This document shows positions 12,458-24,707 of a stretch of 64,000 nt of DNA, one piece after another. The notes beneath the pieces were generated by a model, which searched no databases, was not told where the DNA came from, and saw nothing but the letters and a program-made list of their open reading frames with translations. The stretch lies in contig OU612066.1 in NCBI GenBank assembly GCA_914767715.1, positions 5,153,001-5,217,000 on the forward strand, in the 5' to 3' direction. A program made the translations under genes and the position numbers. Each line of letters opens with the position of its first letter. Within the stretch, counting starts at the first letter, position 1. Origin of the DNA: Membranipora membranacea. Its lineage: Eukaryota > Bryozoa > Gymnolaemata > Cheilostomatida > Membraniporidae.

Positions 12458-12621
12458 ATACCTATCAATGTTTGTGCTCGGATGGGTACATTTTCTGAGT
12501 GTAAATCTGACTCAGACTGCTCAAGGATCCAAGTCTGCTGCTTACTGGATACATGTGGAACATCTCAATGCCATAAGAAAAATGTAAGGACAATCGAGCC
12601 CCCGGCCCCTCCTCCAAGCAT
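12458..12621 (+). CDS. WAP-domain exon, first unit (lacks first Cys)
   Basis: Open from an acceptor ending TTTGTAG to a GTAAGT donor. Visible WAP spacing: CARMG, ECKSDSDC, VCCLLDTC, SQCHKK, then a Pro-rich end (EPPAPPPS). This gives seven of the eight cysteines of a four-disulfide core; the first CP motif lies in sequence interrupted by stops just upstream. WAP domains are small secreted protease-inhibitor or antimicrobial folds. It is the first of two tandem exon units about 1 kb apart (the second begins at 13423). Confidence 0.6.
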
Positions 12622-13422
12622 GTAAGTAGCATGACAGATCACAAGATACTTCACTATATTTGATCATGTGCTCCAATCCTTACACAACACAGTGAACACG
12701 CAATCAAAAGTTTTGAACGCATTTTCTCCAATGACCACAGTTTCATACCCATACTGTGTTTTTGTGTGTGTTAAAGACTTGTTTACCAACCAACAGATCA
12801 TCAAATGTCCGATGAATTTATATTTTTAAAGTAATTGATAGTTTTCTAGAATGGCGCAGCTAAAAATAAAGTAAAAATACAGCTTAATGACCTGACTGAG
12901 CTGGAATGGAATATTTGAATCTCAATCAAAGCAACTCCTTGATCGGAGCCATTATTTCCAAGATGGCTCAAAACTTGTTTGCATTTGCTAACATAATTTG
13001 AATACCACATCATTTTCTGTCGCTGATGTAATGCGACATTCCTATCTGAAAGTTGATTTATCTACCATAAAAGCTAGAGTATCAGACGTTAGAGGATCCA
13101 TTTAATATTGAAGGCCTCAAATTTTCCACCTCATTACCGACTCAGTATCAGATCTGTGTCCAATATTTCTGTTTGTTCTCGTGATTGTAGATAGAAATTA
13201 CAGTATACTGTATACTTAAATAAGATATCCGTGTTAAAATCTTCTAGCCTTTAGAATCAACGCATCTCGCTTTAACCAGCTTTACTTGCCTGGCAAGTAC
13301 CCTGTCTGTAGGTGCACAAATCATCAAATTTAGTTTCTGCACCATCAAAATGATGTGGCAATTTACACCGAACTCAAGTTCAATTTCAGAATGCCATGCA
13401 CTGTTTTCTGTGTGTCCAACAG

Positions 13423-13845
13423 TTGTCCACCAAGAGAGCAAGTACCTAAAGACATGTGTGCACGATGAGGTACTTTGGCTGAATGTAAATCTAACTCAGA
13501 TTGTGACAAAAATTAAGTTTGCTGTGTTCTTGATTCTTGCGGAGCTTCACAATGCAGCACAAAATCAGCTCCACCGACACCACTGACACCATTGACACCA
13601 CCGACACCACCAACACCACCGACACCACCAACACCACCAACACCACAGACACCACCGACACCACCGACACCATTGACACCACCGACACCACCGACACCAC
13701 CGACACCACCGACACCACCGACACCACCAACACCACCAACACCACAGACACCACCGACACCACCGACACCACCGACACCACCGAAACCACTGACACCACC
13801 GACACCAACAGCACCACAAACCCGTAACCTACCGTAAGGATAACA
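13423..13845 (+). pseudogene. WAP exon with two stops and a Pro-Thr-Pro minisatellite tail
   Basis: Acceptor TCCAACAG, then a full eight-cysteine WAP pattern (CPPREQVPKDMC, ECKSNSDC, VCCVLDSC, SQC) broken by TGA at 13466-13468 and TAA at 13514-13516. The TAA replaces the CAA (Gln) seen in the 12458 exon. Directly in frame follows a (Thr-Pro-Pro) run from the 9-bp repeat. Possible donors occur at about 13845. As read it cannot make the domain, so it is called a pseudo-exon; a sequencing error at both sites is less likely. Confidence 0.6.
13577..13828. repeat. 9-bp minisatellite ACACCACCG, about 28 units
   Basis: Variants of ACACCACCG are repeated with a period of 3 and 9. In the WAP frame it encodes a Thr-Pro-Pro linker of mucin or collagen-like composition. 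The long open frames on every strand and frame here are a by-product of the missing stops. Confidence 0.95.
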
Positions 13846-14196
13846 ACGTCACTCGCTCTACAATTGTCCAATGCATTCATATTGTAGTAGTTAATATAGT
13901 TTTCTTAAAGCGCACAGCTAAAAGTAAAGTAATAAAATAAAGTAGTTTATAAACTTGATTGAGATGAAATGGTATTTTTGAAGCTCATTCAAAGCATGGA
14001 GTAAGTTACTATTTCAAATATGGCTCAAAACTTGTTTGAGTACAACACAATTTCCTGCCTCTAATGTAATGTGAAATTCCTACCTCAGATTGGATTTATC
14101 TACCAAGAGGTGGACTGGTCTCAAATTTTCTACCTCATTACCCGCCTCAGAGAAAGTCAGATCTGTGTCCACTGCTTTTGCTCTCATGATTGTAGA

Positions 14197-14316
14197 TATC
14201 CAGCCGTGCGGTTGTTCTCTCTGCCAGAGATATGCAGTCGAGAAGATTTTGGGTTTGAATGTAACCCTGATACTGCTACTGTTGCTGCTGCTACTATATT
14301 GAATCAAGGTCACTGA
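14197..14316 (+). pseudogene. Truncated WAP exon (first half only)
   Basis: After GATTGTAG the frame reads YPAVRLFSLPEICSRED and FGFECNPD, matching the intact WAP exon at 49256-49432. It then jumps to a (GCT)n-rich stretch and intron sequence that in the second copy lies about 350 bp further on. The CC and last three cysteines are lost, and the first Cys is Tyr. Confidence 0.75.
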
Positions 14317-14705
14317 CATGGCATTACAGCAATATAGATAGAAAGTTAGTTTCCATCCTCATTTTCATAGCTTGTTGAAAAAACTTGACTACATCCTTTT
14401 TATTTCACAATTTATTCCCCATAAAGTTATAACACAAATGGACATGGACGAAAGTACCATTCTTCTCAACTGCAAAATTGTTTTGATCTTGCTTTGGATA
14501 TGGCTGCAGGCCAATAATGTCTTACACAACATTAAACATTCAATTATGGTTAAGCAAAATTGATTTATTGAGAAATTGATAAAAACTAGTGATTATTGTA
14601 ATTGATTTTGCCTTTGATCACAAGAACGTGATCTGATCTCACTCACGGCTTGCTGACATCAAGGAGTTTAACTCCTTGCTGACACTCTGGTATTTTCTGT
14701 TTTAG

Positions 14706-14874
14706 GTGTCCGAGGCAGTCAGTACCTAACCCTCTGCCTGAGTACTGCTCTCGGGATCTATACTTATCAGACTGTACTACCGACAGCGACTGTGCAGGAG
14801 GGGAATTCTGCTGCCTCAGCGAGTGTGGTGTCAAATTGTGTCAAGATACTCAGCATATTCCTACCTTATACTAA
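14706..14874 (+). CDS. WAP-domain exon, terminal, intact
   Basis: Acceptor TTTTAG, then a complete WAP domain: CPRQSVPNPLPEYC, DCTTDSDC, FCCLSEC, KLC, and a stop at 14872-14874. All eight cysteines have canonical spacing. It is the last exon of a secreted WAP-type protein. The paralog at 50139-50305 has a 2-base loss that breaks the frame at the same place. Confidence 0.8.
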
Positions 14875-15099
14875 ACAAACTGAACACAGATCTGTGAACA
14901 TTTAGCTAGCAATCAGAAATTTTCTTCTCTTGACTTTTTGGCTTACTGTTACACAATATAAACATTTTGAAATACACATCAGTTTAGTACCCAGATTAAA
15001 GAAAATGGATTATATTTTTTGTCGTTACATAATATGAGAGATATATGGTAGTAGAGCGTTTAGTTAAAAGATTATTGTTTTACCTGACTGCACACAGAC

Positions 15100-15225
15100 T
15101 AGGTCAAAACTGATCCACTTTGCCTGCATTTTGAGTCCCTCACATGTTACTGTTGGTCTGTCAGCGTCAAATTTTCGAGAGGGGGCAACTCAAAATGCAG
15201 GCAAATAGGATGGATCACAGATCAT
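15100..15225. mobile_element. Diverged member of the TAGATCAAG MITE family
   Basis: Inverted ends hold TGATCCACTTTGCCTGCATT and ATGCAGGCAAATAGGATGGA. They match the 29124, 26118 and 63053 elements. The outermost bases are eroded and no clean target duplication is visible. Confidence 0.6.
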
Positions 15226-15727
15226 TTTAATAAAGATCTAACGAAATGAGAATATAATAAAGCCAGTTTATATTGTAAATTAAACGACATACATCTATGA
15301 CAATGTAGTCAAACTGCAGACCAAGTAGAAGCAGATTTTTTATTTTTAGCTTGCTCTGGCACATTTGAAAGAACATCATTTAAATGATGAAGGTTGTAGT
15401 CAATAAATGTTAAAAGAAATGGCTCAAATGGCTACATTACTTACAATATAGGTAATGGATCACCATTATCTACATTCAGTAATTTATGACAGGCATAATC
15501 GCATAACCCCGACTCTCCCTAAATCCAACACTGCTCTTTTTGGAAGAAACCCTTTTTTATATATACACCCGAACACATCAATGCCTTACTTCTTATTGTT
15601 TCATTTTTGTTGCAGTTTTCAAATACATGGTCTTATTTGCTTCTTGCATTGATCAGTGTAAAATAAAGTTCATAATATATAATATTCCAGAGACTAGTCG
15701 ATACAATCCAAACAGTGTTGCATCATA

Positions 15728-18700
15728 TTACATGTATGCTGAGAAGACATTGCCATGTTTTGACGGATTACACTGATCTGTGCCGGTAGATCCGTACTGT
15801 TTGGACTTTATAGGATCCATAGCACTCCTCTCATAAACTCTCAGCTCACGCAGCAGATCATTCAGAATCCAGCTGTACTTAGAATCTCTGCTCAGATTCG
15901 TAGTTTCCGATGGGTCCTGGCTCAGATTGTAGAGCTGTACGTTCCATGATACCACCCTGTTGTTTGATTTCTGTCTGAAGTCATCCCCTTTTTAAAAAAC
16001 AAATAAGACCGATTTAGTTATTGTATGATGTGGACGGCTGTACTGAAAAACAAATAAGTTTATCCAAGGCATTCTGCTAATACTCTACAGTGGCTAATAT
16101 TAACAATGGAAGATAGCTCTTGCTGCCGATTCCGCACGCATCGGAGAGATCTGCCAACAGAGCAGGTGGCCAATCACATGGTCAGCTCATGTCTCAGAGC
16201 TGCGTGGGCGTAGAATGGAAGTTTATCAAGGTATTTAGGCTATTTGCAATGCTTACATGCAGTGTAGTCTTCTTTAGGATTGGGATAGTTCACTCCTGCG
16301 TGTCTACCTGTCAATATTTTGTAATTCTCTCCCTTATACACCTTCACCATTGATGCAGTATTCTTGGTGTTGAGAGTTGGACGATCATTGTTTTGTCTGT
16401 TGAGGATCGTATGAAGAATTTTCTGTGAGATAGAAACAGAACAGATTGTCAACAAAAACAATTCTATACCATAAATATTAATTGAAAGAACATAATGTAT
16501 ACAAAACCTGTTTAGATACATGACAAGTAAGTCTCTAAAGATTATACATAATGAAGATCAAGAAGCCAGCCAAAAATAAATATCTTCCAATGAAGGCAAG
16601 TTTATGTTAGGCTTCACCTTATGATAACATGTAGCGTGTAATAGAGGATTTTATATGCGTTTATGAAGGCAACAAGCGTGAATATATTAGAGTCGAAAGA
16701 AATTTAGCTGTACACTATAAACTACAATCTTATTGAAATCTTTATTTTCAGAATGGGATTTTCAGGGTAGGTTAATATGAAGTGTAATAATATGAATGTC
16801 TAAAATATAAATTTATTTATTAAGGATAAAAATGCCAGTGATAAGGTGCAACTACATGAGGCGATTTTTACATCGATTTGGGGTCATGAGTGGTTAATCG
16901 GCGGATCTGCACGAGTGATTACTCGAGTAGAGTGGACATCGAACTTGTTCGTGTTTTGCCCGAGTGATCTGGACGATCCTCTCTGCTGATTGGTTGTTGA
17001 TTGCTTGCTTCAATAATTACGCGGTTAAACACGTCATCTATCAAATCGTGACAGGCTACCGAAAATGGAGGAGTTGATAATATCTGTAGTAAAATCACAT
17101 CCTCCAATTTATCATAAAAAAGACCATAAATACAAAGATAGGAGTGGTGCTGTAGTGAACATATGGAAGGTAATAGCTATATCACTTGGAAATGGAAGCT
17201 GTCCTGACATGACATCCATAGTATAGCATAGGAAAATCAATTTTACAGAAGACTGAAATTTTATTTGGTGAAGATCCAAAATGACAAATACCCGGATATA
17301 AGTGTGCCATCAATATCCGGTCATTTGATCGCCTGCCCATTAAATATCATTGGTCAATCTAGCCACCTGACCTATGACCCCATCTAAATCAACAGATCAT
17401 TGCGTACTCATAGGCCTGTATAGCAGTGTGAGATCGCCTGATCATGTCAACAGATGCCATCGGCCTGTGATTTAATCGTTGTGTATAGCCACAGCTTAAC
17501 TCTATGTTTAAATAATTTGGGTTGGTTTATAGGGCAAAAATAAACACAAAGCACCATACAAAGGTAAAAAGTAAATTGTGTTTTCCTTTATGTTGTCAAG
17601 ATTAATGGTTTAATAATTTACCACCCATGAGAGCAAAAAATGGATGAACACAATGAGCAATCGGCGGCCTTGGTGCGATGTGTAAGGCTTGGGTCTTTCA
17701 ATCGAGTTTGATTCCCGGCGGATCATGGTGGTGTCAGGAAGATCATCTGACCTCAAATGCTTCGGTGCTCCATCAGGAACCAGACCCCGCACTGATACCA
17801 GAAACAAAAAAACCAAGCAACATCAAGGTTTCTCACACGGTATCACAGGGTATCAAGACTATAAATGGACGTGAGTTTTTTTTATGTAGTAACTCACAGT
17901 CCTCGACTGAGCGCCTGTAGTGATAGTAGCGAACTGATCGACACCATCCAGCCCCAGAGCCTCTCCGTTCACTGCTTTACCAGTGGCGATATGCATCAGA
18001 GTAGGCATCCAATCAGTGACATGAACCAGAGATGATCTCTGTGTGTTCTCAACAACATTCAACATTGGGCTGTGTACAAAGCCGATATTCCTTATTCCTA
18101 TAAAGAGACAAACATGGATATTCATTGTTCAATCATGAATCTGGTTTCCTGGCCATTGGTGCAAAAAGTACCAAGGGTACCAGACGAATGCAACATTATA
18201 GATAGATGTATATTTCACACTGATATGCCTGTTGAATGACTGGTAATTGAATAATGATATCTAAAAAATTGGTATCAATATTTCCTTCCATACAATACCG
18301 AGCAATTTACCAAAATTTTGTTGCTGAGATGGTAAATACCATTTAGGGAAAAATCAGTCTGAGTTGGATATAGCATATGGATGAATGAGCAAGGCTCATG
18401 ATCTCCATTATCAAGTCACTGGTATTTTGGTGTATTGGTATCACTTTCCCAAATCAGATACACCGATCTGTCGACCAATGCTTGATTGTCTTACAAGAAA
18501 TTTTATTGTGAACGATGAGTATTTTTTTTTTAACTTACCTCCCTCGTAATAAGACCCTTTTTGTCCTTTAAGTGGGTAAGTACTGGAACCAACACTGTTA
18601 CTACCCCCATTATCAGATGTAAATACTATGTAGGTGTTGTCATACATGTTACCATTCTTCTTCAGCGCTGCGACCACTTGCTCTACTCCCTCGTCAATTG

Positions 18701-21089
18701 CTGTAAAAACAAAACAAAAAATGATGAGCATATTTGTGGATGGATTGTGTCAATGTTTGTGGCAAGGAGTTGGAAGCAACTCGTTGCCTCTAGGTAGTCT
18801 AAAATTTAATTATTATTTCATTATGAGTTGACGACTCACCAAAGATGTTCATCTGGTACTATTTATGATATGTTTATTGGACCAACTAGTGAAATTAGAA
18901 ATTGAAATTTGCGGCACACAAAAATAGGAACCTAAAAGTAAATGTCAATTGCTTGAATGCTTTATAAGATAGAGTCATGGAGAATTCTAGCAAGATCCCT
19001 AAAATGGATATTATTTTAGGAAGGCAACTCCTAATATTTAGATTGAGATATAAACAAAGTTTCGGTGAACCCTGGCTTCCAGTTTCTTTACAATACTCAC
19101 ATGATACCATACTAGCCATTAGTTTTCTGTCTGATATGGGTATACCCTTGTACTGACTCCCATACTTGTCAGGCCTGGTACTCTACAATTATTGATGTTT
19201 TAATGTTCATGTTTCATTTTTTTAATGGCGATTTAATAGTTTAAATGGTATAGACGTATTTCAATGTCAAACCTATTTTCATAGATTGTGTTATTTCTCT
19301 ATTTTCTCGTGCTTGATGATCAAATTGACTCTGGAATATGTGCCACCGTAGCATAGTAATAGAAATCTTTCAAATTGTGTGCGGATGGGTCATTTTTCCA
19401 CTCTTTGCAGAACCTTAACTTTTGCCACACTTGGATTAATCAAAAACGCTATACTGCAAATAAATAACCAATAAACATTGATTGGTCGCAAAGTACATAA
19501 GGGTTATGAATCACCTGGACTGGAGTGTGCGGAGCCTGGTATGCCAGGTACATGAACATGGGTTTAGTGGTGTTATGAGCGTCGATAAGCTCCACAGCTC
19601 TGCTAGTGAATGCAGTGGTCGAGTATACATTGTCATCTCCTTTGTATGGGGAGGTCCTTTTTCCTGCTGTCACATCATGATAATCATAATATAGCTTACC
19701 GTTATACTTTCTACAAAATCATAGCTTTGATTTATGAGAAACATAAGAAATGATAATTGTTGCTGTAATAATATACCATGGAACTTGAGGAATTAAGTAT
19801 TTGCAGGAGAAATGTTTGCCATTTTGCACTTTCGTCAAAAAGCTAGCTTACATCTACTGGTCGATACTCATCTTTACTTTATATGGGCGGGCTCCAATCT
19901 AAACTGGCAAAAAATTGGTGCTAGCTAATAAATACTCCGCAATAACAGGCACAAAAATGCATTGCTGGCAGAGAATAGCTAGCAACTCACGACTTTTTAA
20001 CAAAGTGAGTGGATTGAGCAGCCAGAAGGAATCCTCTGAAAGTATCAAATCCACGATTTGTTGGGAAGTGTGCCTCTGTCTGGAATCCAGCATGCCATTT
20101 CCCTGAAAAATTAAAGGCTTGGCTTGAAACACCTGATTTATAATTATACTTTCCATAAACTTATCTTTATATACATTGGCTATTTCTTTCAACAGCAGGT
20201 ACCATATCGCCGCCATACATACATCAGTTATCCAAAGCTATCCCCCAACAAATAATTGAATAATCACATTATCTCTATATATTGAATTTACCTATCAGAT
20301 GTGTATCGTAGCCAGCATGTTTCATTTTATCCCCGACTGTGTCAAGTGCGGAGTCCAGAGCTTGATTTGTGCACGGAGAGAGATTACTTCCCTGCAAGCC
20401 AAGATGGATGGTATATCTACCTACAAATATGGTAAGCGATGAATAGTCGTACACAAATCATCAAATCCCAAGGATTGGCGAGCTGGCAAGACAAAATTGC
20501 ATTTGTAAACCCCATGTAACAGTTAAGATAACCGACACAATTATCTAGAGTCGACATAGGAAAGTTCTCCCTCAAATGTCAAAATAAAAAAACTTTTAAA
20601 CATCTTTCTAATAACCAAATCATAAAAGGTCACATTTGTATAGGCAAAGGAACACAATTATTCAAATAAATATTTATTACCAGAGAGGAACTGTGACCTG
20701 GTTGGCCCACATGTAGGGCCTGTGTAGTAGTTTTCAAGCCTTACTCCATGTTTCGTGGCGAGGTGAGTCAAAGTAGGAGTTATGATATCTGAGGTGTTCT
20801 TATATCCGATATCATTAAAACCCAGATCATCCACCGTTATGAAGACGATGTTAGGTGGCTGACTTCCATAACAGCCAGTCAGCAATACAATAAGCACCTG
20901 GAAAACAAGTGAATCATTGAAATACTATAACTTCCATCTGATCAGACTAGAACACAAATCACCATCGAATGGTAAACCTTATTGAACCCCCTCCCCCAGC
21001 CCATTATGAGTGAGGGATGGACATGGAATCCATACTGACATCTCTGTAAATGGGTAGCTTACCAGAGAAATTATTTCGTTTCCTATCAT
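15728..21089 (-). CDS. Arylsulfatase B-like sulfatase, complete 10-exon gene
   Basis: Exons, all phase-consistent: 21089-21063, 20897-20681, 20420-20292, 20102-19991, 19710-19515, 19182-19101, 18700-18539, 18097-17898, 16422-16257, 15987-15728; 516 residues, the usual size for the family. A signal peptide is visible ([20 protein letters not shown]). Metal ligands sit in VDDLGFND, and SDNGG is present. The active-site block [13 protein letters not shown] has the Cys that is converted to formylglycine. GKWHAGF is the usual Lys/His substrate-phosphate site; animal ARSB has GKWHLG. SYYEGG and FVHSP follow the family pattern. The enzyme would hydrolyse sulfate esters, probably on glycosaminoglycans, in lysosomes or outside the cell; the substrate is inferred from the family. 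The start is the ATG of the 27-bp first exon, because the next exon opens directly after an acceptor with GTG. Confidence 0.93.
16851..17497. mobile_element. PIF/Harbinger-like repeat with MADF exon, copy 1
   Basis: About 640 bp matching 53173-53779 end to end. The left end CTACATGAGGCGATTTTTAC and the complement of the right end (GCTGTGGCTATACACAACGA) are imperfect inverted repeats. On the plus strand it holds a start codon and exon 17065-17169 with a GTAATA donor, reading [13 protein letters not shown], then [14 protein letters not shown]. This is the beginning of a MADF/Myb-like DNA-binding domain, the type of accessory protein encoded by Harbinger transposons. It sits in the arylsulfatase intron between exons 8 and 9. 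Confidence 0.65.
17650..17810 (+). mobile_element. tRNA-derived SINE fragment
   Basis: A degenerate tRNA head with a B-box-like GAGTTTGATTCCC is followed by GGTGTCAGGAAGATCATCTG, similar in form to the conserved central domain of V-type SINEs. It lies inside an arylsulfatase intron. The assignment rests on pattern only. Confidence 0.45.
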
Positions 21090-21714
21090 CGCTAAGTTGT
21101 CCTTTATCCTGTTACTCCAGCAAGATAGTCAACAATGGACTGCCTCTTTCGTAAATGGAGCGATTAATGTTTATGCCTGTGAGAGAACAAACATCTGGTA
21201 CATAATAAGGTTGAGGTGAAAATAGGGAGCTTCAATAGCACGCCAGTCCCCCATGTGCTAGATAAGCACATGATACAAATAAATGTTGTACTGATTTTAG
21301 GGAGAGATTGTGAGCTGTAACAGGACAAGTCTCAGGTATAAAATAGATGTTGATATACGTTTATATGTTTGAGTAAGCCGATCTCTTGGGATGTAAACAT
21401 GACAACTTCATAACATTACGGCAATGTCTGTGTGATAGGCTGAATTCAGATGGGTTAATATGTGCTCACATGAGAAGACAACTCCAGAAAGGTCATGCCA
21501 CGTAATTGATCTGTGAAGCTAGGTAGCCCCATACACTTAATAATAAACCTAAATTTAGTCTATAGGTAGCCCCTTCAAAGCTAGCTGGAAAGACAGCTAA
21601 ACCTACTACAAGGGGTCCCAGCAATGGGCCATGTAAGGCCAATAACCCTAACATGTACGCTGTGTTTCATAGGGTGGCAATGGTGGATTGGAATGTGGTG
21701 TTGGATGAGAGAAC

Positions 21715-21990
21715 ACAACTCCGAGTAGTGAATAGCGGGCTATCTAATTAGCGCCATCGACCAATTCTTTTTCGGGGATGGTGAGATGGCGCAATTGGTT
21801 AGCGCGCTTGTTATTCACTGCCAGGCGATTAGTGCCGCAGGAGTTGTGGGTTCGAGCCCCACTGGGGGAGCTTTCATTGTTGATTGTTCCAGCCCCCAGC
21901 ACCCTCAGGTGTATACCTCTCCTATAGGTAGCCCCTTCCTGGTGAAACACATCAGCAGCATTGCAAAACTGGCCAGTCATTTATAACCTC
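21715..21990 (+). mobile_element. tRNA-derived SINE
   Basis: An A-box-like GGCGCAATTGGTTAGCGCGC is followed by a B box GGGTTCGAGCCCC and a tail with CCCCCAGCACCCTCAGGTGT. The preceding 60 bp (AGTAGTGAATAGCGGGCTAT) and the head are shared with the minus-strand copy at 63400-63540. The tail resembles those at 54230-54330 and 57215-57270. The anticodon region does not fold as a tRNA, so this is not a functional tRNA gene. Confidence 0.65.
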
Positions 21991-22696
21991 ATCACCTCAT
22001 TCAGACCCATATACAAAAGGTTAGGCCAGCAAGGGATATGTCATTACATTTGCTAGTTTGAGGACTAAAAATGGGTCCGATTGGGATTCTGTGGTATTAC
22101 ATGATCAACACCTCATTGTTTGTGTATTGCAAAAGATCCCAGTTGGAGCTGTTTGAAACTTCAAATCAGGGAGTTTGTCCCAGACTCCCTTCCCTGCTCT
22201 AATCATTGATTATCATTACTGAGGAGTTTTTTTTAATTTCACAGCATCCAAGATACTAGTCTGTCTTGACAAGCTTGTCATGACAGGCTAACAAGATATG
22301 AGGTGGTGAGATATCATGTTTCGCGATTTTTATTTGTGATATACATAACTAATTATGATCAAATTAGATATTGGGGCTCCCAGCGTATTTTACTGAAGAT
22401 TGGGTGGGTTGAAGTGATAGAAAATATTTGGTCAGTTTGAGAGATTTCCCTGATTCGCGGGGAAATTGAAGAGAAGATTTTTACCTACATTTACCATTAA
22501 ACTATTGTCCAATGCCGGCTCAACTCATCGATATTGATAATCTTACCAAACCAGAGAGCTATTGATAATAATATATTGTTATAGATAGGAGTATACTGTC
22601 CTGTCTTACAAAACAAAATCACCACATATTAAATCCAAAAAAAATACCACCAGCCAATGCAATCTCAGCTAAGAAAATTGGCTGGGGTCATATATA

Positions 22697-23145
22697 TAGC
22701 TATAGGGTGGATCTCTCTTACTACTCGGCTGCCACAACATTTGACTTCAACAGCGTTGGTGGAAGCCCCACAGCGATGACATCTAATCCTGACCACTCAA
22801 TGGCGACTATTTTTTCCTCTACTGGTGCCGTAATTACCGCAAATCATTTCAACTTAGAGTCACAGAATTCCAACATCATAGAATTCCACGAATATCGCTA
22901 ACCGGTTGACAAAGCCATTATAATGCAAGAAAGTCTGCTTCTCTGTCATTCACTTGACGGTTTGCTGTTAATTGACATGAATATACAGGCCTCTCTAGCT
23001 TTGTTTTTGAAAGAACCACCCACTTGCCACCATACATCACCCCCGACATTAGCCATGACAAAATCAAAGTGAAGGCCATGGCAGAAAAGAAAAACCAGAT
23101 ATCCCTACTGGCCATCGACAACCGACATTGAATTTCGAGACCCAA
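22697..23145 (+). pseudogene. Receptor ectodomain fragment, decayed
   Basis: Reads YRVDLSYYSAATTFDFNS, ATIFSSTGAVITANHFN and FHEYR, matching residues encoded at 37321-37560. TAA follows FHEYR, where the other copy has GAA, and a frameshift follows near 22988. The preceding 22577-22695 also matches 29522-29640, a third piece of the same locus. Nothing downstream of 23145 keeps a frame. Confidence 0.75.
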
Positions 23146-23914
23146 AAAGAGACATTCTGGTACATACCAGCCAACTTTTATGGATGAGCAACACCAAGCA
23201 TGATACCAAAAATATTTAACAGCAACAGCCTCTTGCCCGGGCCCCGATTGAAAGTACTAGCGATAAAAGAAAACACTGAGTTCCCTGGTAGTACCCTAGT
23301 TAGATAGTTTATTCGTGAACAAATTTAAAAAATGGTTGGATTAAAAACAGACCAAAGAGTACTTAGTGAACTACCAGTAAATACAACAGCATTCTTGCAC
23401 CTGCAAGACCATTATTTATTAGGCCTTATTTGATTGATTATTAGTCATTGGCGTTGCAGAATGGTACAATCGTACCCAGCTCCAGTTTTCTGCTGTGTAG
23501 CCTGGAAAAGGAATCGATTACCTGGCCCACGTCTACCTCATCAGAGCAGTGGATGTTAATGAGGGCCAGAGAATCGAGGCTTTGGGATGTCTGTGTTCGC
23601 CTGAGATAGTTATTTAGCGCCAGTAACTACATTATGCTCACACATTCTCCTCTCCCACACAACTTTTTTTTTTTTATAAAAGTTTGATAAATGTAGATAA
23701 TTGATCAGATGAATTATTAAGAATTTATGTTGACTGGGCAACAACAACAACTGGGCAAAATTATTGGCCCAGTTATTGGCTACAAGGAGTTCCTCTGACA
23801 CTGACAAGGATAAACAACTCCAATTATTAAAAAAAAATTTTTTAAACCTCCCAAGGGGTGCTCACTTGAGCACCCTGAGCACCCCTTCTGATGCCCATGA
23901 GCTCTGGTGATGGG

Positions 23915-24707
23915 GTTAGTAATTGAAATAGCTTTAACTGGTCAGCTATATAAAATAAGAAAAATAATAAGCAGACAAACTGCCCCAAAACCATCTCATC
24001 AGAGAAGACAAAGAATGCGTACTGTCTCAGACCATGTTTTAGGAGGTTAGTAGACAAAGCTGTTGAGTAGATCATAATAATACGCATGTGCATTTTTCCA
24101 AGCCATGAGGCAACCCTAACAGCTGTAATCAGCAACCGAAAAAGTTTCAGTAGGAGAAAGATATGTCTCAACAAATAGAATTGTAATTTATTGTGGAGCA
24201 CATAATGGCCTTTGATGTATATAAACTCTTTTTTAATTTCACAGGTATTGAACTCAACACACTTGACCAGACGGTTGTAGAACAAGGGATAGGTGGCACA
24301 ATCAAGAAGATGAAGAGCAGTCAGATGAGGACCGCTCTAATAATGACAGCCAGGTTAAGAACAAACCCCTTCCACCTCTGCCAATTCAGTATAGTCAACC
24401 TGTAGTGCACACGCAAACCAACAATGCCGATATGTCCGGCGAGCCACGCTATGAAGAGGTACTTGAAAATGTAAATAGACCTATCAATGTTCCACAGCCC
24501 TCATACGTACCACCTAAAATATCGACCCTGTCTAGTACATCCCAGCCTCTAGTTAGTGCATCGACTTCTGATGAGGTATTTGGTACTCATACTGATGACC
24601 TACACACTGAGAAATCACTGTGCTCTGACAATCCTTGTGTTTCTCCTGACAATGATGCACAGTATATTGATAACGCTTACGCTTTTGAACCAAGTATGCT
24701 GTATTAG
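23915..24707 (+). pseudogene. Receptor TM and tail exons, decayed copy
   Basis: 23915-24045 matches the transmembrane exon at 39472-39633 (IALTGQLYKIRK in place of IALAGLLYKIRK). The tail exon begins after TTTCACAG at 24246 (GIELNTLDQTVVEQG) and shifts frame after one lost base compared with 39893-39903. The later frame 24405-24707 still reads NNADMSGEPRYEEVLENVN and YVPPKIS, and ends in TAG near an AATAAA at 24709. It has one tail unit, against three in the better copy. Confidence 0.75.

Larger units (their letters stand above)
12840..14310. repeat. Intragenic duplication of WAP exon unit
   Basis: The intron-like sequence 12850-13110 (with AAGATGGCTCAAAACTTGTT and TTGATTTATCTACC) recurs in diverged form at about 13905-14110 (ATATGGCTCAAAACTTGTTT, TTGGATTTATCTACC). 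Each copy follows a WAP exon, so an exon plus its downstream intron was duplicated head to tail. Confidence 0.65.

Noticed and set aside
13491-13880. Long open frames (Val-Ser, Trp-Cys and Thr-Asp rich) on both strands
   Set aside because: All are readings of the 9-bp minisatellite, which lacks stops in several frames. Only the Thr-Pro-Pro frame continues a WAP domain.
20897-20897. GTG start for the arylsulfatase
   Set aside because: The GTG directly follows a splice acceptor, and an upstream 27-bp exon supplies ATG and the beginning of the signal peptide.
23842-24285. 147-codon minus-strand open frame
   Set aside because: It is antisense to the receptor transmembrane and tail pseudo-exons, with no family resemblance. 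The same antisense frame appears at 39499-39771.
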